DNA from: Alphaproteobacteria bacterium
Lineage (GTDB): Bacteria > Myxococcota_A > UBA796 > GCA-2862545
Assembly (NCBI GenBank): GCA_020632875.1
Contig: JACKET010000014.1
Location: 112,386 to 176,385, forward strand
Length of the DNA: 64,000 nt
Direction of reading: 5' to 3'
Each line of letters starts with the position of its first letter. Position 1 is the stretch's first letter. The translations under genes were made by a program, and so were the position numbers. Positions 28,778 through 38,175 of this stretch are shown here, one piece after another. The notes below the pieces were generated by a model. The model was not told the origin of the DNA, searched no databases, and was given only the letters and a program-made list of their open reading frames with translations.

Positions 28778-29886
28778 GGCGCCCCCACGGGGGTCAGCAG
28801 GGTGAGCTGGGCCTCGAACGCCCCCAGCGAAGTCCGCGCCACGGCGCCGATGTGCGTACCCGACACCCCCACCGCGAGGATCTGGCTGTCGGCGTCGACG
28901 AGCGGGCTGGTGCCGAGGGGGCGGATGGCGCCATCCTCGACGAGGTACACGCTGCGCGCATCGTGCAGCACGGGCCGCCCGTCGGGCAGGATGCCAGCGA
29001 GCACGACGTCGTCGGCGCGGATCGAGGTGGTCGTCGCGGCGAGCCCTGGGCGGTCGTAGTGGACCCGGACGACCTCGGACCCGTTCGAGAAGGCCGTCCA
29101 GACGTTCGAATCATCGGCCGTGATCGCGCACGACCACCCCCCTCCGACGAGCGGGGAGTCCATCTCGGCGACGACCTCGGCCACGAAGCCGTGCTGGGGC
29201 GGCGAGGTGACGGCGAGGTGCTGGTCGGTCGGCCGCCACAGCTGGAGCTTGTCGCGAAAGGTGGCGAAGCCCGTGAACAGGATGTCGTCGCCGTCGATCC
29301 ACGGGCAGCGGGACTCGAGCTGGGTCTCGGGCAGGCTGTACGCCACGTTCCGCCAGTCCGACAGGTCGAATACCGTGAAGGAGCCCCCGCGGTCGCCCCA
29401 GATCACACCCGGCGCCGTGCCGATGGCCCGGAAGGCCGAGATGTCTTCGGCCACGAATCGCTGCACCTGCCAGCTCGACTGGAGGATGGCGAAGTCGTCG
29501 AACTCGATCTTGGCGTAGACCGGTGCCTGCTCGAGGTCGGGCCACGCCACCACGACCGCCGCCGTCGGGCTGTCGCGGTCGACCTGCACCTCGCCCTCGC
29601 GCAGGGTGTCGTCGCCTTCGACCCACCGCAGGTGCGGGTGGAACTGCACGCGCGTGCCGCCGGTGTCCTGGTACTCCACGACGGTGACGACATCCCAGCC
29701 GCCCTTCTCCCACGAGACGCTGCGAACCCCCGTGATCAGGCCCGAGATGTGGTACGGGTCGGCGTAGTACCGGGAGAACAGCGGCTCCCACCCAGCGCCC
29801 ACGCGCGGGTCGTACCAGGCGGCCGGATTCGGAATGCCCGGCTCGCCCGGCGAGGGCGTGCACGCTGCGACGAGCAGGATCCACAT
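28774..29886 (-). CDS. Lipoprotein of unknown function, first gene of MopE operon
   Basis: This is a 370-residue lipoprotein with signal MWILLVAAC and a following Pro/Gly-rich linker. The body has repeated beta-propeller-like phrases (for example FTVFDLSDWRNVAYSLP and SVYLVEDGAIRPLG) resembling a WD40- or TolB-like surface propeller. I cannot assign a family or a catalytic site. It lies upstream of, and overlaps by four bases, the 1309-residue MopE-repeat protein, so both are made together; a cell-surface complex is likely. Confidence 0.75.
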   Translation of the reverse strand: MWILLVAACTPSPGEPGIPNPAAWYDPRVGAGWEPLFSRYYADPYHISGLITGVRSVSWEKGGWDVVTVVEYQDTGGTRVQFHPHLRWVEGDDTLREGEVQVDRDSPTAAVVVAWPDLEQAPVYAKIEFDDFAILQSSWQVQRFVAEDISAFRAIGTAPGVIWGDRGGSFTVFDLSDWRNVAYSLPETQLESRCPWIDGDDILFTGFATFRDKLQLWRPTDQHLAVTSPPQHGFVAEVVAEMDSPLVGGGWSCAITADDSNVWTAFSNGSEVVRVHYDRPGLAATTTSIRADDVVLAGILPDGRPVLHDARSVYLVEDGAIRPLGTSPLVDADSQILAVGVSGTHIGAVARTSLGAFEAQLTLLTPVGAP

Positions 29887-30012
29887 CCAGGGAGCCTATC
29901 CGGTTCGGAGGACCGGAGAAAACGCCGCGTTCCCGGGGCACAGAGGTCCTGGCCGTCGAGGTGTTCCCGGCACGGTCCTTGCTCTGACGGGACCGAGGAC
30001 CCGGAGGCCGAC

Positions 30013-30678
30013 ATGACCCTCGCACTCGCCCTGCTCGCCAGCGTCCACGCCGCGGAAATCCCCGATGCCGCGGAAGTCCCCGATGCTGCCGAGTGGAAGG
30101 CAGCCGACCATCGCGCGCACAACCACCTGCTCGCTTCGCAGAGCCCGAAGTACCGCCTCGGGCGCGTGCTCCAGCCGGTGGGCGTCGCCACGTCGGCCGT
30201 GGGCGGCGCGGTGCTCGTCGGGGCCCTCGTCTACTCCCTCGGGGAGTGCGGCTTCGACAGCTGTGAAGAAACCGCGGTGCCCGGGCTCGTCGGCCTCGGC
30301 GTCTACGAAGTGGGGGCCGTCCTCGCCTCGTCGGGCTCGCTGATCGCGGCCAGCGCGCTGCGCAGGGGGGGCGCGGACCTGGGGGTCCGGCGGGGCAACT
30401 TCGCGCTCGGCCTGTCCCTCACCGGGTTCGCGGCTCTCGGCGTGTATCCGGTGTTGTTCGCAATCGCGCGCCACTCCCAGACCGACCGCGACGGCGCCTT
30501 CGTCGCCACCATGCAGTGGGCCGTCGTGGTCGCGACGGGCGCGCCCATCGGGTCGCTGGTGCTCTCCGGAGCGCAGATGCGCGCGAACCGGCGCGCTGCT
30601 GCGGGAATCTCCGGGCTCACGGTCGCACCCGGCCCCGTCGGCGCGGGAACCGGGCTCGTGGTCCACGGGAGGTTCTGA
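30013..30678 (+). CDS. Exported or membrane protein of unknown function
   Basis: This is a 221-residue protein; the ATG has CGGAGG 5 nt upstream. It begins with a signal peptide (MTLALALLASVHAA) followed by a short repeated phrase (IPDAAEVPDAAEW), then hydrophobic helices (VGVATSAVGGAVLVGALVYS, VGAVLASSGSLIAASAL, LGLSLTGFAALGVYPVLFAI and one more), so it is probably a four-helix inner-membrane protein. Cys residues flank the first helix (ECGFDSCEE). No family was recognised. It is divergent from the MopE operon. Confidence 0.75.
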   Translation: MTLALALLASVHAAEIPDAAEVPDAAEWKAADHRAHNHLLASQSPKYRLGRVLQPVGVATSAVGGAVLVGALVYSLGECGFDSCEETAVPGLVGLGVYEVGAVLASSGSLIAASALRRGGADLGVRRGNFALGLSLTGFAALGVYPVLFAIARHSQTDRDGAFVATMQWAVVVATGAPIGSLVLSGAQMRANRRAAAGISGLTVAPGPVGAGTGLVVHGRF

Positions 30679-30739
30679 CCCCCGGAGTGCGAAAGCACCC
30701 GATCCGGGTTCGGGATCCCACACGGAGATCCATGGGGCC

Positions 30740-31912
30740 CTACGCGGTCGGGCCCCCGGGGGGCTCGGCGATGCCGGCGACCGCGGCGTCCTCGGCCTCG
30801 GCCGCGAACGACAGCACGGCGGCCCGACCCAGGGAGCGGAAGACGAGCGGGACGTAGGTCTCGACCATCCAGCGCTGCTCGTCGTAGCTCCCGGCCTCTG
30901 CGCCCAGGCGGCGCGCGGCGTCTGCGGCATCCGCGTCCGTGGGCCGCCCGCGCGCGGTGAAGAACGCCGTGAGGGTCTCGAGGGCCGCGTAGGGGTCGCG
31001 GTCGGCCGCCTGCGTGCGGGCCCGGTCGAGCAACGTCTCCGTCGACGGATCGCCGACGAGGGCGGGCACTGCCCGGGCGACGATCCCGGCGAGGAGGGCG
31101 TCGAGGATCCTGCCGTCGCGATCCTCGGGGAATTCGATGGCGTCGCCCACGCTGTAGTGGAACGCCGGCTCGGCCCCGTCCAGCACGGCGATCCGCTCCG
31201 CAGCCGCGGCCACGGCGTGCTCGATCCGGATCTGCACCGTCTTCGGGGCGTGCTGCGCGTGCAGCGCGCGCAGCTCCGCGGCGAGCACGGGCTCGCAGGC
31301 GGCCGCGTCGGTGAGGTCGAGGCCCGCCAGGCGCCGCGCGGCCCGGGCCATCGCCGCTTGGCCCTTCGCCTCTGCATGGGCGGCGATCCCCTCCAGGGCG
31401 GTGGCGAGCTCGCCGTGGTCGGCGTGCGTCGCGGCATCGGGCAGGCCGAGGTCGCTCGCCTGCCAGCGCACCAGGAACTGGAGGAACGCGGGGCCTGCGG
31501 CGCCGTGGGGATCGTCGAGCCCGGCGAGGCCGATCCGGAGGGGCGTATCCTCCGCGAGGCCGTCCTTCAGCGCCTTCCCCACCCGGAACACGACGGTCGC
31601 GCTGGCGGGGATGCGCATCGGCTCTCCAGTGCCGGGGTTGCGCCCGAACCGGGGCTTGGACCGCTGCACCAGGAACGTCCCCAGCCCCGGAACGCGGGCC
31701 TGGCCGGTCTGTTGGAGGCGCGCGACCACCTCGTCCCACGGCGGCACCACGTCGGGCGCGGGCTCGGCTCCGTCCACCGCCGTCGCGAGCCCGCGTGCGG
31801 GCTCGTAGCGGACCATCACGGTGCGCCCCTGCGACACCCGGAACGTCCCGATTCCGGCCACCTCGGCCGCTTCCCGAGCCTCGAGCCGGGCGATCACCGT
31901 CGCGAAATCCAC
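30740..31912 (-). CDS. HU/IHF-domain fusion protein
   Basis: This is a 390-residue cytoplasmic protein from the GTG at 31912, which has GGAGGAGG about 6 nt upstream. The N-terminal region has two HU-like segments in tandem: GIGTFRVSQGRTVMVRY (about 20-36) is degenerate, and GLGTFLVQRSKPRFGRNPG with IP and VGKALKDG (about 76-118) matches the DNA-bending beta-arm signature of HU/IHF well. The remaining 270 residues are helical and unrelated to known partners; HU proteins are normally about 90 residues. It may be a nucleoid-binding protein with an added regulatory domain. It is divergent from the triple-fusion operon, with 250 nt of shared upstream DNA. Confidence 0.8.
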   Translation of the reverse strand: MDFATVIARLEAREAAEVAGIGTFRVSQGRTVMVRYEPARGLATAVDGAEPAPDVVPPWDEVVARLQQTGQARVPGLGTFLVQRSKPRFGRNPGTGEPMRIPASATVVFRVGKALKDGLAEDTPLRIGLAGLDDPHGAAGPAFLQFLVRWQASDLGLPDAATHADHGELATALEGIAAHAEAKGQAAMARAARRLAGLDLTDAAACEPVLAAELRALHAQHAPKTVQIRIEHAVAAAAERIAVLDGAEPAFHYSVGDAIEFPEDRDGRILDALLAGIVARAVPALVGDPSTETLLDRARTQAADRDPYAALETLTAFFTARGRPTDADAADAARRLGAEAGSYDEQRWMVETYVPLVFRSLGRAAVLSFAAEAEDAAVAGIAEPPGGPTA

Positions 31913-32162
31913 CGTTCCTCCTCCGTCGATGGCGCTCTCGTATCGCATTCCCGGGGAGCGGTGGAACCAGGCGCGCCCCCGAACCTGCGACGTGCGCCCA
32001 CCGGGCTCGCTGGCTGGCTCCCCCCGCCGTGGCAGAGCCGGACGCGTTTCCACCCGCGGCGAGGACACCGAGAACGCGGCCTCAGCGCGATCCCGTCTGC
32101 AGGAGAATCCGTCTTCGCCGGACGACCCATCCGGGGCATGCTGCACCGCTTCAGGAGCCTGC

Positions 32163-35100
32163 ATGTCCCTCTATCGTCGCCGTCTCGACCACCTCAGCGG
32201 CGTCCTGCGCCGTCTCGATGCACTCGCCGTGGAGGGCCGCCAGAACCTCTTCGTGTCGGAGGTCCACCTCGAGGCCCTGCTGAAGAGCGTGCGGGATGCC
32301 GTCGCGGCGGCGGACGGGACGGCAGACGGCCCGGCGCTCGCCCGGGCGATCACGGCGGCAGAGCGCAACTGGCAACTCGTCCGATGGATCCTCGACAGTC
32401 GGCGCGACCCAGAGGTAGGCCAGTGGCTGCAGCTCGCCGACCTGTGGGTGGCGGACGGGTACCAGACGCTCGCCCGCCTCGCCGGAATGGCGGACGCGAC
32501 ACCTCCGCTCGTCGCGCTCGAGGCGACGGGGGCGCCCCTCGTGTATCGGCGCGACCAGCACACCGAGGTGCCATCGCTGTGGGCTCCGCAGCATCGCGAT
32601 CGGGAGGACTTCTCCGCCCGGTTGCACGTGCCGCTCGTCCTCTACCCTCCCGATCAGCTCCGCTCGCCGTGGTTCGGGGTCACGCTCCAGCACGAGCTCG
32701 GGCACGAGCTGCTGGCTCGGCTGGGTCCGGGCACCATGGACGCGACGCGCAGGGCCATCGAGATGCTCGGCCATCCCGGCACATGGACCGAAGAGCTCCT
32801 CTGTGACGCCATCGCGGTGGTGCTCGCGGGCACCGCGTACTCGCCGGTGCTGCGCCGCGTCCTCGCCGAGAACCCCGCGATGGACGCGGCGTCGGCCGGG
32901 TACCCCGCTGCGAGGGACCGGCTGGCCATCGTCGATGCCATCGCGGCCCGTCGGAGCGGCGGTGCCCCCGGCGATTGGACGCCGCTGGCCGAAGCGCTGC
33001 TCGGCCTGCGGCTCGGTTCGTCGACGCTCGGTGCGGCTCCCCCACCCACGTGGGAACAGCGCCCAGAGGGCGTTCTGGACGGCACGATCGAGGTGTCGTG
33101 GCGGGCGCTTCCCGCTGCTGCGTCCCTCCTCGTCGCGGACGACTCCCCTGCCGACCACCTGCACTTCGTCACGACCCGGGTCCTCGAACGCGCGCAGCAC
33201 CTCGCAAAGCCCGACTGGGTGCGCACCGATGCCGAATGGGAGCTGATGCGCAACACGCTGTCCGAGCTCGTCCCCACGCTGCGCGACCGCGACGGGGGGA
33301 AAGGCTCGCCCGTGTCGTTGTTCGCAAAGGCCCACACCCTGAAGTTCGCGGGCGCGACCCAGGGGCGGCTCGCCGGGTGGCTCGACGAAGCCTCCCGCCT
33401 CCGTGACGGCAGGTGGGAGGACATCCAGGTCGTGCTCCTGTCCGATGCCGGAATCGACAGCATCTGGCCGCCGGACGTGGCGGCGGCGAAGAAGCGGGAG
33501 CGCGACCAGGCCCTCGTCGACCTCGAGCGGACGCTCCCACGGGTCGCGTCGCGATGGGGCGTCCGAACGGCGCAGCACGCGCACTTCTTCGCCGCGTACT
33601 TCGACGCCGAAGCGCGCTGGGGACGGATTCACGCGAGCTGGGCGGTCCCGGGGACCGACGACCTGCGGTTCACGCCGTCGATGGACTACGTGTGGGCCGG
33701 CGAGGAGCCGCCCCCGGCCTACGCGGTCTTCCTGCGCGGATTCGAGGTCCTGTACGCGGCTGCCGAACCCTACGATGGCGGCGGTCCGAAGGGCCTGGTC
33801 GCCATGGGTCGACAAGACGCCGCCATCGAGATGCGCGGCCTGCTGTTCAGCGAGAGGGGCGACCCGGACGCGGCGATGGCGCGGATCGTCGCCCTCGAAG
33901 CGCAGCACCCTGGCCTGGTCGACGAGGTCGTCGCACAGGGGCCAGAGACCGTCGCGGGGCTGGCGTTCGGCCAGACCCGGTGTGGCGAGGTCGATGGAGC
34001 GCTCGAGCGCCGCTGGAAGGGCGTCCATGGCGCCGACGAGCGTCCGAGGAGCCTCGGCGACCTGTGTATGCTGGTCGAGCGCGCGGCGAAGGACGGCAAG
34101 CGCCTGCGGGCCATCGGGGCGGGCCGGTCGCTCTCGGAGGTCTCGAGCCCCGTGGGCGTGATCAGCGTCTCGTTCTGCCGGCTCCGCGAGCTGCTCGACG
34201 TGAAGGGCGGAGACTTCGAGCAGCCGCTGAAGCCGAAGAAGCCCACCGCCCTGGTCCGCTGCGAGGCCGGACGGACGGCGGAGGAGGTGATCGAGGGCTT
34301 GAAGGCCAGGAAGCGCATGCTCGCCAACCACGGCTCCGGCTGGTTCCAGTCCATCGTCGGGGCGCTCGCCACGAGCACGCATGGCTCGGGCGTGACGCTC
34401 CCTCCGCTCTCCGGCCTCGTGCGGGCGATGACCGTCGTCCGCGCGGATGCCACCGGCAAGGCGGTCGTCGAGCTGCTCCAACCCGCCTCGAACCCGGCGT
34501 ACGACCTCGCCCACGGCACCGTCCTCACCCACCGGGACGGGCATCCCGTGACCGTCGTGAACGACGACGACGTGTTCTACGCGTCGACCGTCGGCATGGG
34601 GTGCCAGGGCCTCGTCTACGACGTCACGCTCGACACCGTTCCCCTCGGCGACCTCGTCGAGACCCGCACGTTGATGTCGCGCAGGGCGGTCCTCGCAGAC
34701 CAGGCCGCCCTCGAGAAGGCCGCGGCCAGGGGCCGCCACGTCGAGATCCAGGTGAACCCCTACGTCGACGAAGACCACGAGGAGGGCTGCCAGTACATCG
34801 TCCGGTACCGCCCCGAGAACGCACCGGGCGGCCTCGGCATCAGGACGAAGCGCCCGGCGGTGTTCGGCGTGGCGCGAACCCCCTTCGCCCGGTGGACGAT
34901 CGGCGACCGGGTCGTCGGCGCCCTCAAACAACCCCTCGAGAAGCCCGGGAAGACGATCGCGACGGGCCTCCGCTGCACGAGCTACGACGACAAGACGGCA
35001 TTCCGGAAGGACGCGCCGACCGTCCTGCTGCTCAACGCGAAGTACGAGGGCGTGGGCTCCGAGTTCGCCGTTCCGATGTCCCGGGCCTACGAGGCGCTGC

Positions 35101-36950
35101 AGATCATCCTCGCCATCGGCGACGTCCATCGCGAGGCGACCGCGAAGGCGCTCGAGGGCATCGATCGGCCGTTCACACAGGCCTTCGACACGCTCCTCGC
35201 CGTGTGGAGGAACCACGGGCCCTTCGTGTCGGTCGTCTCCATGCGCTTCGCGAGCGGTGAGAAGTCGCTGCTGTCGCTGACGCAGGGCGATGCGCCTTGG
35301 TGCATCATCGAGGTCGGGATGTTCGGCAAGCGCGAGCTCGACGTGCAGGTGCTCCGGGACGGGCAGCAGGGCACGCAGCTCCACAAGCTCTACGCCGCGT
35401 ACGACGAGGGTCGCAAGGCCACCCTGGTCGAGATCGCCCGAGCCCTCGACCCCCTCGGCGTGCGCATGCACTGGGGGCAGTACCACGAGCCGGACCTCGC
35501 CCGGGTACGGAAGACGTGGCCGAGGTTCGACCGATGGAACGAGCTCCGGAAGCAGCGCGACCCGCTCCGGCTCTTCGCGAGCCCGTGGACCGACGCGTTC
35601 GGCTTCGACGGGCCGCCGGCAGCCGATGGCCCTGCGGGGCTCGTGGGGTTCGCCGCCACCGAGGTCCCCTCCAGGGTGGGCGACGCGCGCTTCATCCTCC
35701 CGCGGGGCCTGACGATCCGTCCCGTCGTGGCCGGGCCCGCCGGGTTGCTCGCGTCGGACGGGGTCGCCGAGCTGCTCGATGCGGATGCCGTCGAGCTCGA
35801 GGGCGAGGCCGGCCAGACGTACGCGATCGAAGCGCAGTCCGAGACACCGATCCTGGTCCGGGACGCGCGTGGGACGCGCTGGGTGTTCCCGTCGGAGGCG
35901 CCCTTCGAGGTCCAGCTCCCCGACCCGGCGGCCGACGGCCCGTCAGGGCTGGCGTTCGGCTGGAACCCCCTGAAGAAGGCGCAGATGTGGGTCGCGCGGA
36001 CGCTCGGGCGCATCGCGCTGCTCGGGCTCGCGGAGCACATCGATGTCGAGCCGCGCCTGCTGCGGTGGTCCGGGCGGGCCTGGGTCGAAGCCGACACGTC
36101 GCGGGTGAAGGGCCGGGTGCTGCTGTTCGTGCACGGGACGTTCAGCAGCACGGTCGGGAGCTTCGGTGACCTGGAGGGCTGGCTCTCGCGGGCCGCGAAG
36201 GCGTACGACGCGGTGCTGGCCTACGACCACCCGACACTGCGCCAGGACCCCGCGCAGAACGCGGATCTGCTCTCGTCGATGCTGAAGGCCCGGCTGGACG
36301 CGCGCGTGACGGTCGACCTGGTCGGCTACTCACGAGGGGGCCTGGTCCTCGAGAGCCTCATCGCCCGAAGCTGGCAGCTGCGGGGCGGGCCGAAGCTGGG
36401 GCGCCTGGTGTTCATCGCCTGTCCGCTGGGTGGAACGCCACTGGCCGACCCCGACAACTGGCAGACGCTGGCCTCGACGATGGCGAACCTCGGCATGCTG
36501 GCGTCGGGCACGTGGGGCGGTGCGCTCCTGAAGGCGTCGGCGTTCCTCGCACGCCTCGCCGGCACCCAGGCGCTCGCACCGAGCTGGCGGTCCGTGACTC
36601 CGGGGTTGTCGGCGATGCACGACGACGGCGACTGGCAGCAGGTGCACCAGGACGTGCGGACGCGGTTCGACGCCTGGCCCGCGACCTACGTGGTGGGGTC
36701 GAACTTCACGCAGCAGGGGTTGCTCCGCCCGGTCGAGCTGGGGTTCGACGTGGTCGCGTTCGGCGGGGCGAAGAACGACCTGGTGGTGCCGGTGAGGTCC
36801 ATGCTGCACACGGTGGCAGAGCCGGTGGACGCGTTGATCCTCGAAGGGTCCGTGATGCACACGGGGTACGACCGGGCCCCCGCGGTGGCGAACCAGCTGG
36901 AGATGTGGTTGCTTGGCGCTCGCGGTCTGCAAACGGAGCGGGAGGTGTGA
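32163..36950 (+). CDS. Zinc-peptidase-like / sugar-lactone-oxidase-like / alpha-beta-hydrolase fusion
   Basis: This is a 1595-residue protein with an unusual order of domains. Residues 1-400 contain a metallopeptidase-like core: LQHELGHELL (H177, E178, H181) and, 30 residues on, WTEELLCDAIAV as a possible third-ligand segment. Residues about 627-1143 are a FAD-linked oxidase of the D-arabinono-lactone/L-gulono-lactone oxidase class: LRAIGAGRSLSEVSS near the start, NHGSGWFQSIVGALATSTHG, and HWGQYHE at the end of the cap. Residues about 1315-1590 are an alpha/beta hydrolase: LLFVHGTFSS, the nucleophile elbow GYSRGG (S1390), an Asp near 1539 (AKNDLVV) and His near 1566 (MHTGY). AGGAG sits 5 nt before the ATG. 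The stop overlaps the next gene (TGATG). Confidence 0.85.
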   Translation: MSLYRRRLDHLSGVLRRLDALAVEGRQNLFVSEVHLEALLKSVRDAVAAADGTADGPALARAITAAERNWQLVRWILDSRRDPEVGQWLQLADLWVADGYQTLARLAGMADATPPLVALEATGAPLVYRRDQHTEVPSLWAPQHRDREDFSARLHVPLVLYPPDQLRSPWFGVTLQHELGHELLARLGPGTMDATRRAIEMLGHPGTWTEELLCDAIAVVLAGTAYSPVLRRVLAENPAMDAASAGYPAARDRLAIVDAIAARRSGGAPGDWTPLAEALLGLRLGSSTLGAAPPPTWEQRPEGVLDGTIEVSWRALPAAASLLVADDSPADHLHFVTTRVLERAQHLAKPDWVRTDAEWELMRNTLSELVPTLRDRDGGKGSPVSLFAKAHTLKFAGATQGRLAGWLDEASRLRDGRWEDIQVVLLSDAGIDSIWPPDVAAAKKRERDQALVDLERTLPRVASRWGVRTAQHAHFFAAYFDAEARWGRIHASWAVPGTDDLRFTPSMDYVWAGEEPPPAYAVFLRGFEVLYAAAEPYDGGGPKGLVAMGRQDAAIEMRGLLFSERGDPDAAMARIVALEAQHPGLVDEVVAQGPETVAGLAFGQTRCGEVDGALERRWKGVHGADERPRSLGDLCMLVERAAKDGKRLRAIGAGRSLSEVSSPVGVISVSFCRLRELLDVKGGDFEQPLKPKKPTALVRCEAGRTAEEVIEGLKARKRMLANHGSGWFQSIVGALATSTHGSGVTLPPLSGLVRAMTVVRADATGKAVVELLQPASNPAYDLAHGTVLTHRDGHPVTVVNDDDVFYASTVGMGCQGLVYDVTLDTVPLGDLVETRTLMSRRAVLADQAALEKAAARGRHVEIQVNPYVDEDHEEGCQYIVRYRPENAPGGLGIRTKRPAVFGVARTPFARWTIGDRVVGALKQPLEKPGKTIATGLRCTSYDDKTAFRKDAPTVLLLNAKYEGVGSEFAVPMSRAYEALQIILAIGDVHREATAKALEGIDRPFTQAFDTLLAVWRNHGPFVSVVSMRFASGEKSLLSLTQGDAPWCIIEVGMFGKRELDVQVLRDGQQGTQLHKLYAAYDEGRKATLVEIARALDPLGVRMHWGQYHEPDLARVRKTWPRFDRWNELRKQRDPLRLFASPWTDAFGFDGPPAADGPAGLVGFAATEVPSRVGDARFILPRGLTIRPVVAGPAGLLASDGVAELLDADAVELEGEAGQTYAIEAQSETPILVRDARGTRWVFPSEAPFEVQLPDPAADGPSGLAFGWNPLKKAQMWVARTLGRIALLGLAEHIDVEPRLLRWSGRAWVEADTSRVKGRVLLFVHGTFSSTVGSFGDLEGWLSRAAKAYDAVLAYDHPTLRQDPAQNADLLSSMLKARLDARVTVDLVGYSRGGLVLESLIARSWQLRGGPKLGRLVFIACPLGGTPLADPDNWQTLASTMANLGMLASGTWGGALLKASAFLARLAGTQALAPSWRSVTPGLSAMHDDGDWQQVHQDVRTRFDAWPATYVVGSNFTQQGLLRPVELGFDVVAFGGAKNDLVVPVRSMLHTVAEPVDALILEGSVMHTGYDRAPAVANQLEMWLLGARGLQTEREV

Positions 36951-37312
36951 TGAGAGTCCGAATCGACGTTCAGCCTGGGGTGCGAGCCCACGGTCCGATG
37001 GAGCTGGAGATCGAGGGGCAGGTCCTTCCCGTCTCACCCAACGCCCGGCAGGTCCACTCCGTCCAGGTGTCGGGCAGCGACGTCGAAGGTCACCTGCGCA
37101 TGAACGGTGAGAGCCATGGCTTCGGACTGCGAGATCTGCCCAGGGACGCCGAGTTGCGCGTCCGTGTGGAGTCGCCGAAGCGGTTCACCGTGGACGTGGT
37201 GCACGCGGTCGACGCGTCCCGACGATGCCGGGTCCGTTGCCCGGACGGAACCGAGGACTATCCGTGTGTGGAGTGCTCTTCGGGCTCCGTCACGTACCGG
37301 GTGTGTTGCTGA
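36950..37312 (+). CDS. Small beta-rich protein with Cys-rich C-terminus
   Basis: This is a 120-residue protein whose ATG overlaps the stop of the fusion gene (TGATG) and whose stop overlaps the start of the TIR gene in the same way, so the three are translated in a coupled fashion. The body is rich in short beta strands (MELEIEGQVLPVSP, FGLRDLPRDAELRVRVE). The last 28 residues carry six Cys: CRVRCPDG, PCVEC and a final CC. This could be a zinc-binding knuckle or disulfide cluster. No family known to me; its position suggests a scaffold or adaptor between the two large partners. Confidence 0.8.
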   Translation: MRVRIDVQPGVRAHGPMELEIEGQVLPVSPNARQVHSVQVSGSDVEGHLRMNGESHGFGLRDLPRDAELRVRVESPKRFTVDVVHAVDASRRCRVRCPDGTEDYPCVECSSGSVTYRVCC

Positions 37313-38166
37313 TGTCGGACCTGGGGAGCCGCCGCATCGACATCTTCGTGAAGGATCGGAGCGGAGCGGACATCCATGGAGCCACCGTCACCTTCCACGT
37401 GAACGACGACCGGATCGACGTGGAGAACGCAGCGGGAAGGGCCTCGCTCGAGCTGCCTCGAGCGGCCGACGCGGTCGTCACCGTCGACGTGACCTGCGCG
37501 GGGTACGAGCCCTACCGAGCAAAGCTCTCCCGAAACGCGACCTCCCTCGAGGTCCGACTCGTCGAGCAGTCACCACCGGATTCGACGCAGACCCCCCAGA
37601 GACCGGCGGCCTCCGACGTGACCTCCCTCCCCGATCCCGCACTGGATGCGCCACCCGTCGAGAAGCCGGAGCGCGACGTGAGGATCTTCCTCTCGTACAC
37701 GACCAACAAGGACGAGTTCAACGAAGTCCAGGACTTCGGACGGCGGTTGCGCACAGCGGTCGAACAGCACCTCGTAGGAAAGAAGGTCCACGTCTTCCAG
37801 GATTCGCAGAGCATCGGGTACGGGAGGAAATGGGCCGACGCCATCAGGAACGCCGTCGACGACGCGCATGCCATGGTGGCCTTGATCTCTCCTTCGTACC
37901 TGGGGAGCCGTTGGTGCGGGTGGGAGGCCAGTCGATTCGTGGCTCGAATGGAGGCATCCGAGGCGCGTGATTCGTTCTTCCCGGTGCGATGGATCGACGT
38001 GTTCGAGGAGGAGCACCCGCTCGTGCCGACCCTGACCCGATACCAGGCTCCGGATTGGACGGATCTGCGCTTCGAGACCTGGGATCATCCCGACAAGCGC
38101 AGGGCGCTGGACCGCCTCGCGCAGGACATCGCGAGGAGCCTACGCGTGCACACGCCCGCGGAGTGA
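37312..38166 (+). CDS. TIR protein with N-terminal beta-sandwich
   Basis: This is a 284-residue protein. Residues about 8-82 form a carboxypeptidase-regulatory-like beta-sandwich (IFVKDRSGADIHGATVTFHV, GRASLELPRAADAVVTVDV). A Pro-rich linker follows, and a TIR domain occupies about 122-275: VRIFLSYTTNKDEF, FQDSQSIGYGRKWADAI, ALISPSYLGSRWCGWEA, with E205 at the place of the NADase glutamate. The domain is close in style to TIRs of bacterial defence systems. Coupling to the peptidase/oxidase/hydrolase fusion and the Cys-rich protein suggests a single functional module, in which TIR may supply a signal or be an effector. Confidence 0.85.
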   Translation: MSDLGSRRIDIFVKDRSGADIHGATVTFHVNDDRIDVENAAGRASLELPRAADAVVTVDVTCAGYEPYRAKLSRNATSLEVRLVEQSPPDSTQTPQRPAASDVTSLPDPALDAPPVEKPERDVRIFLSYTTNKDEFNEVQDFGRRLRTAVEQHLVGKKVHVFQDSQSIGYGRKWADAIRNAVDDAHAMVALISPSYLGSRWCGWEASRFVARMEASEARDSFFPVRWIDVFEEEHPLVPTLTRYQAPDWTDLRFETWDHPDKRRALDRLAQDIARSLRVHTPAE

Positions 38167-38175
38167 ACGCGGTCG

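Noticed and set aside
30687..30717. Short hairpins (GTGC-GAAA-GCAC and GATCC...GGATC) as a terminator
   Set aside because: Stems are 4-5 bp only and no T-run follows; too weak to call between the convergent genes there.
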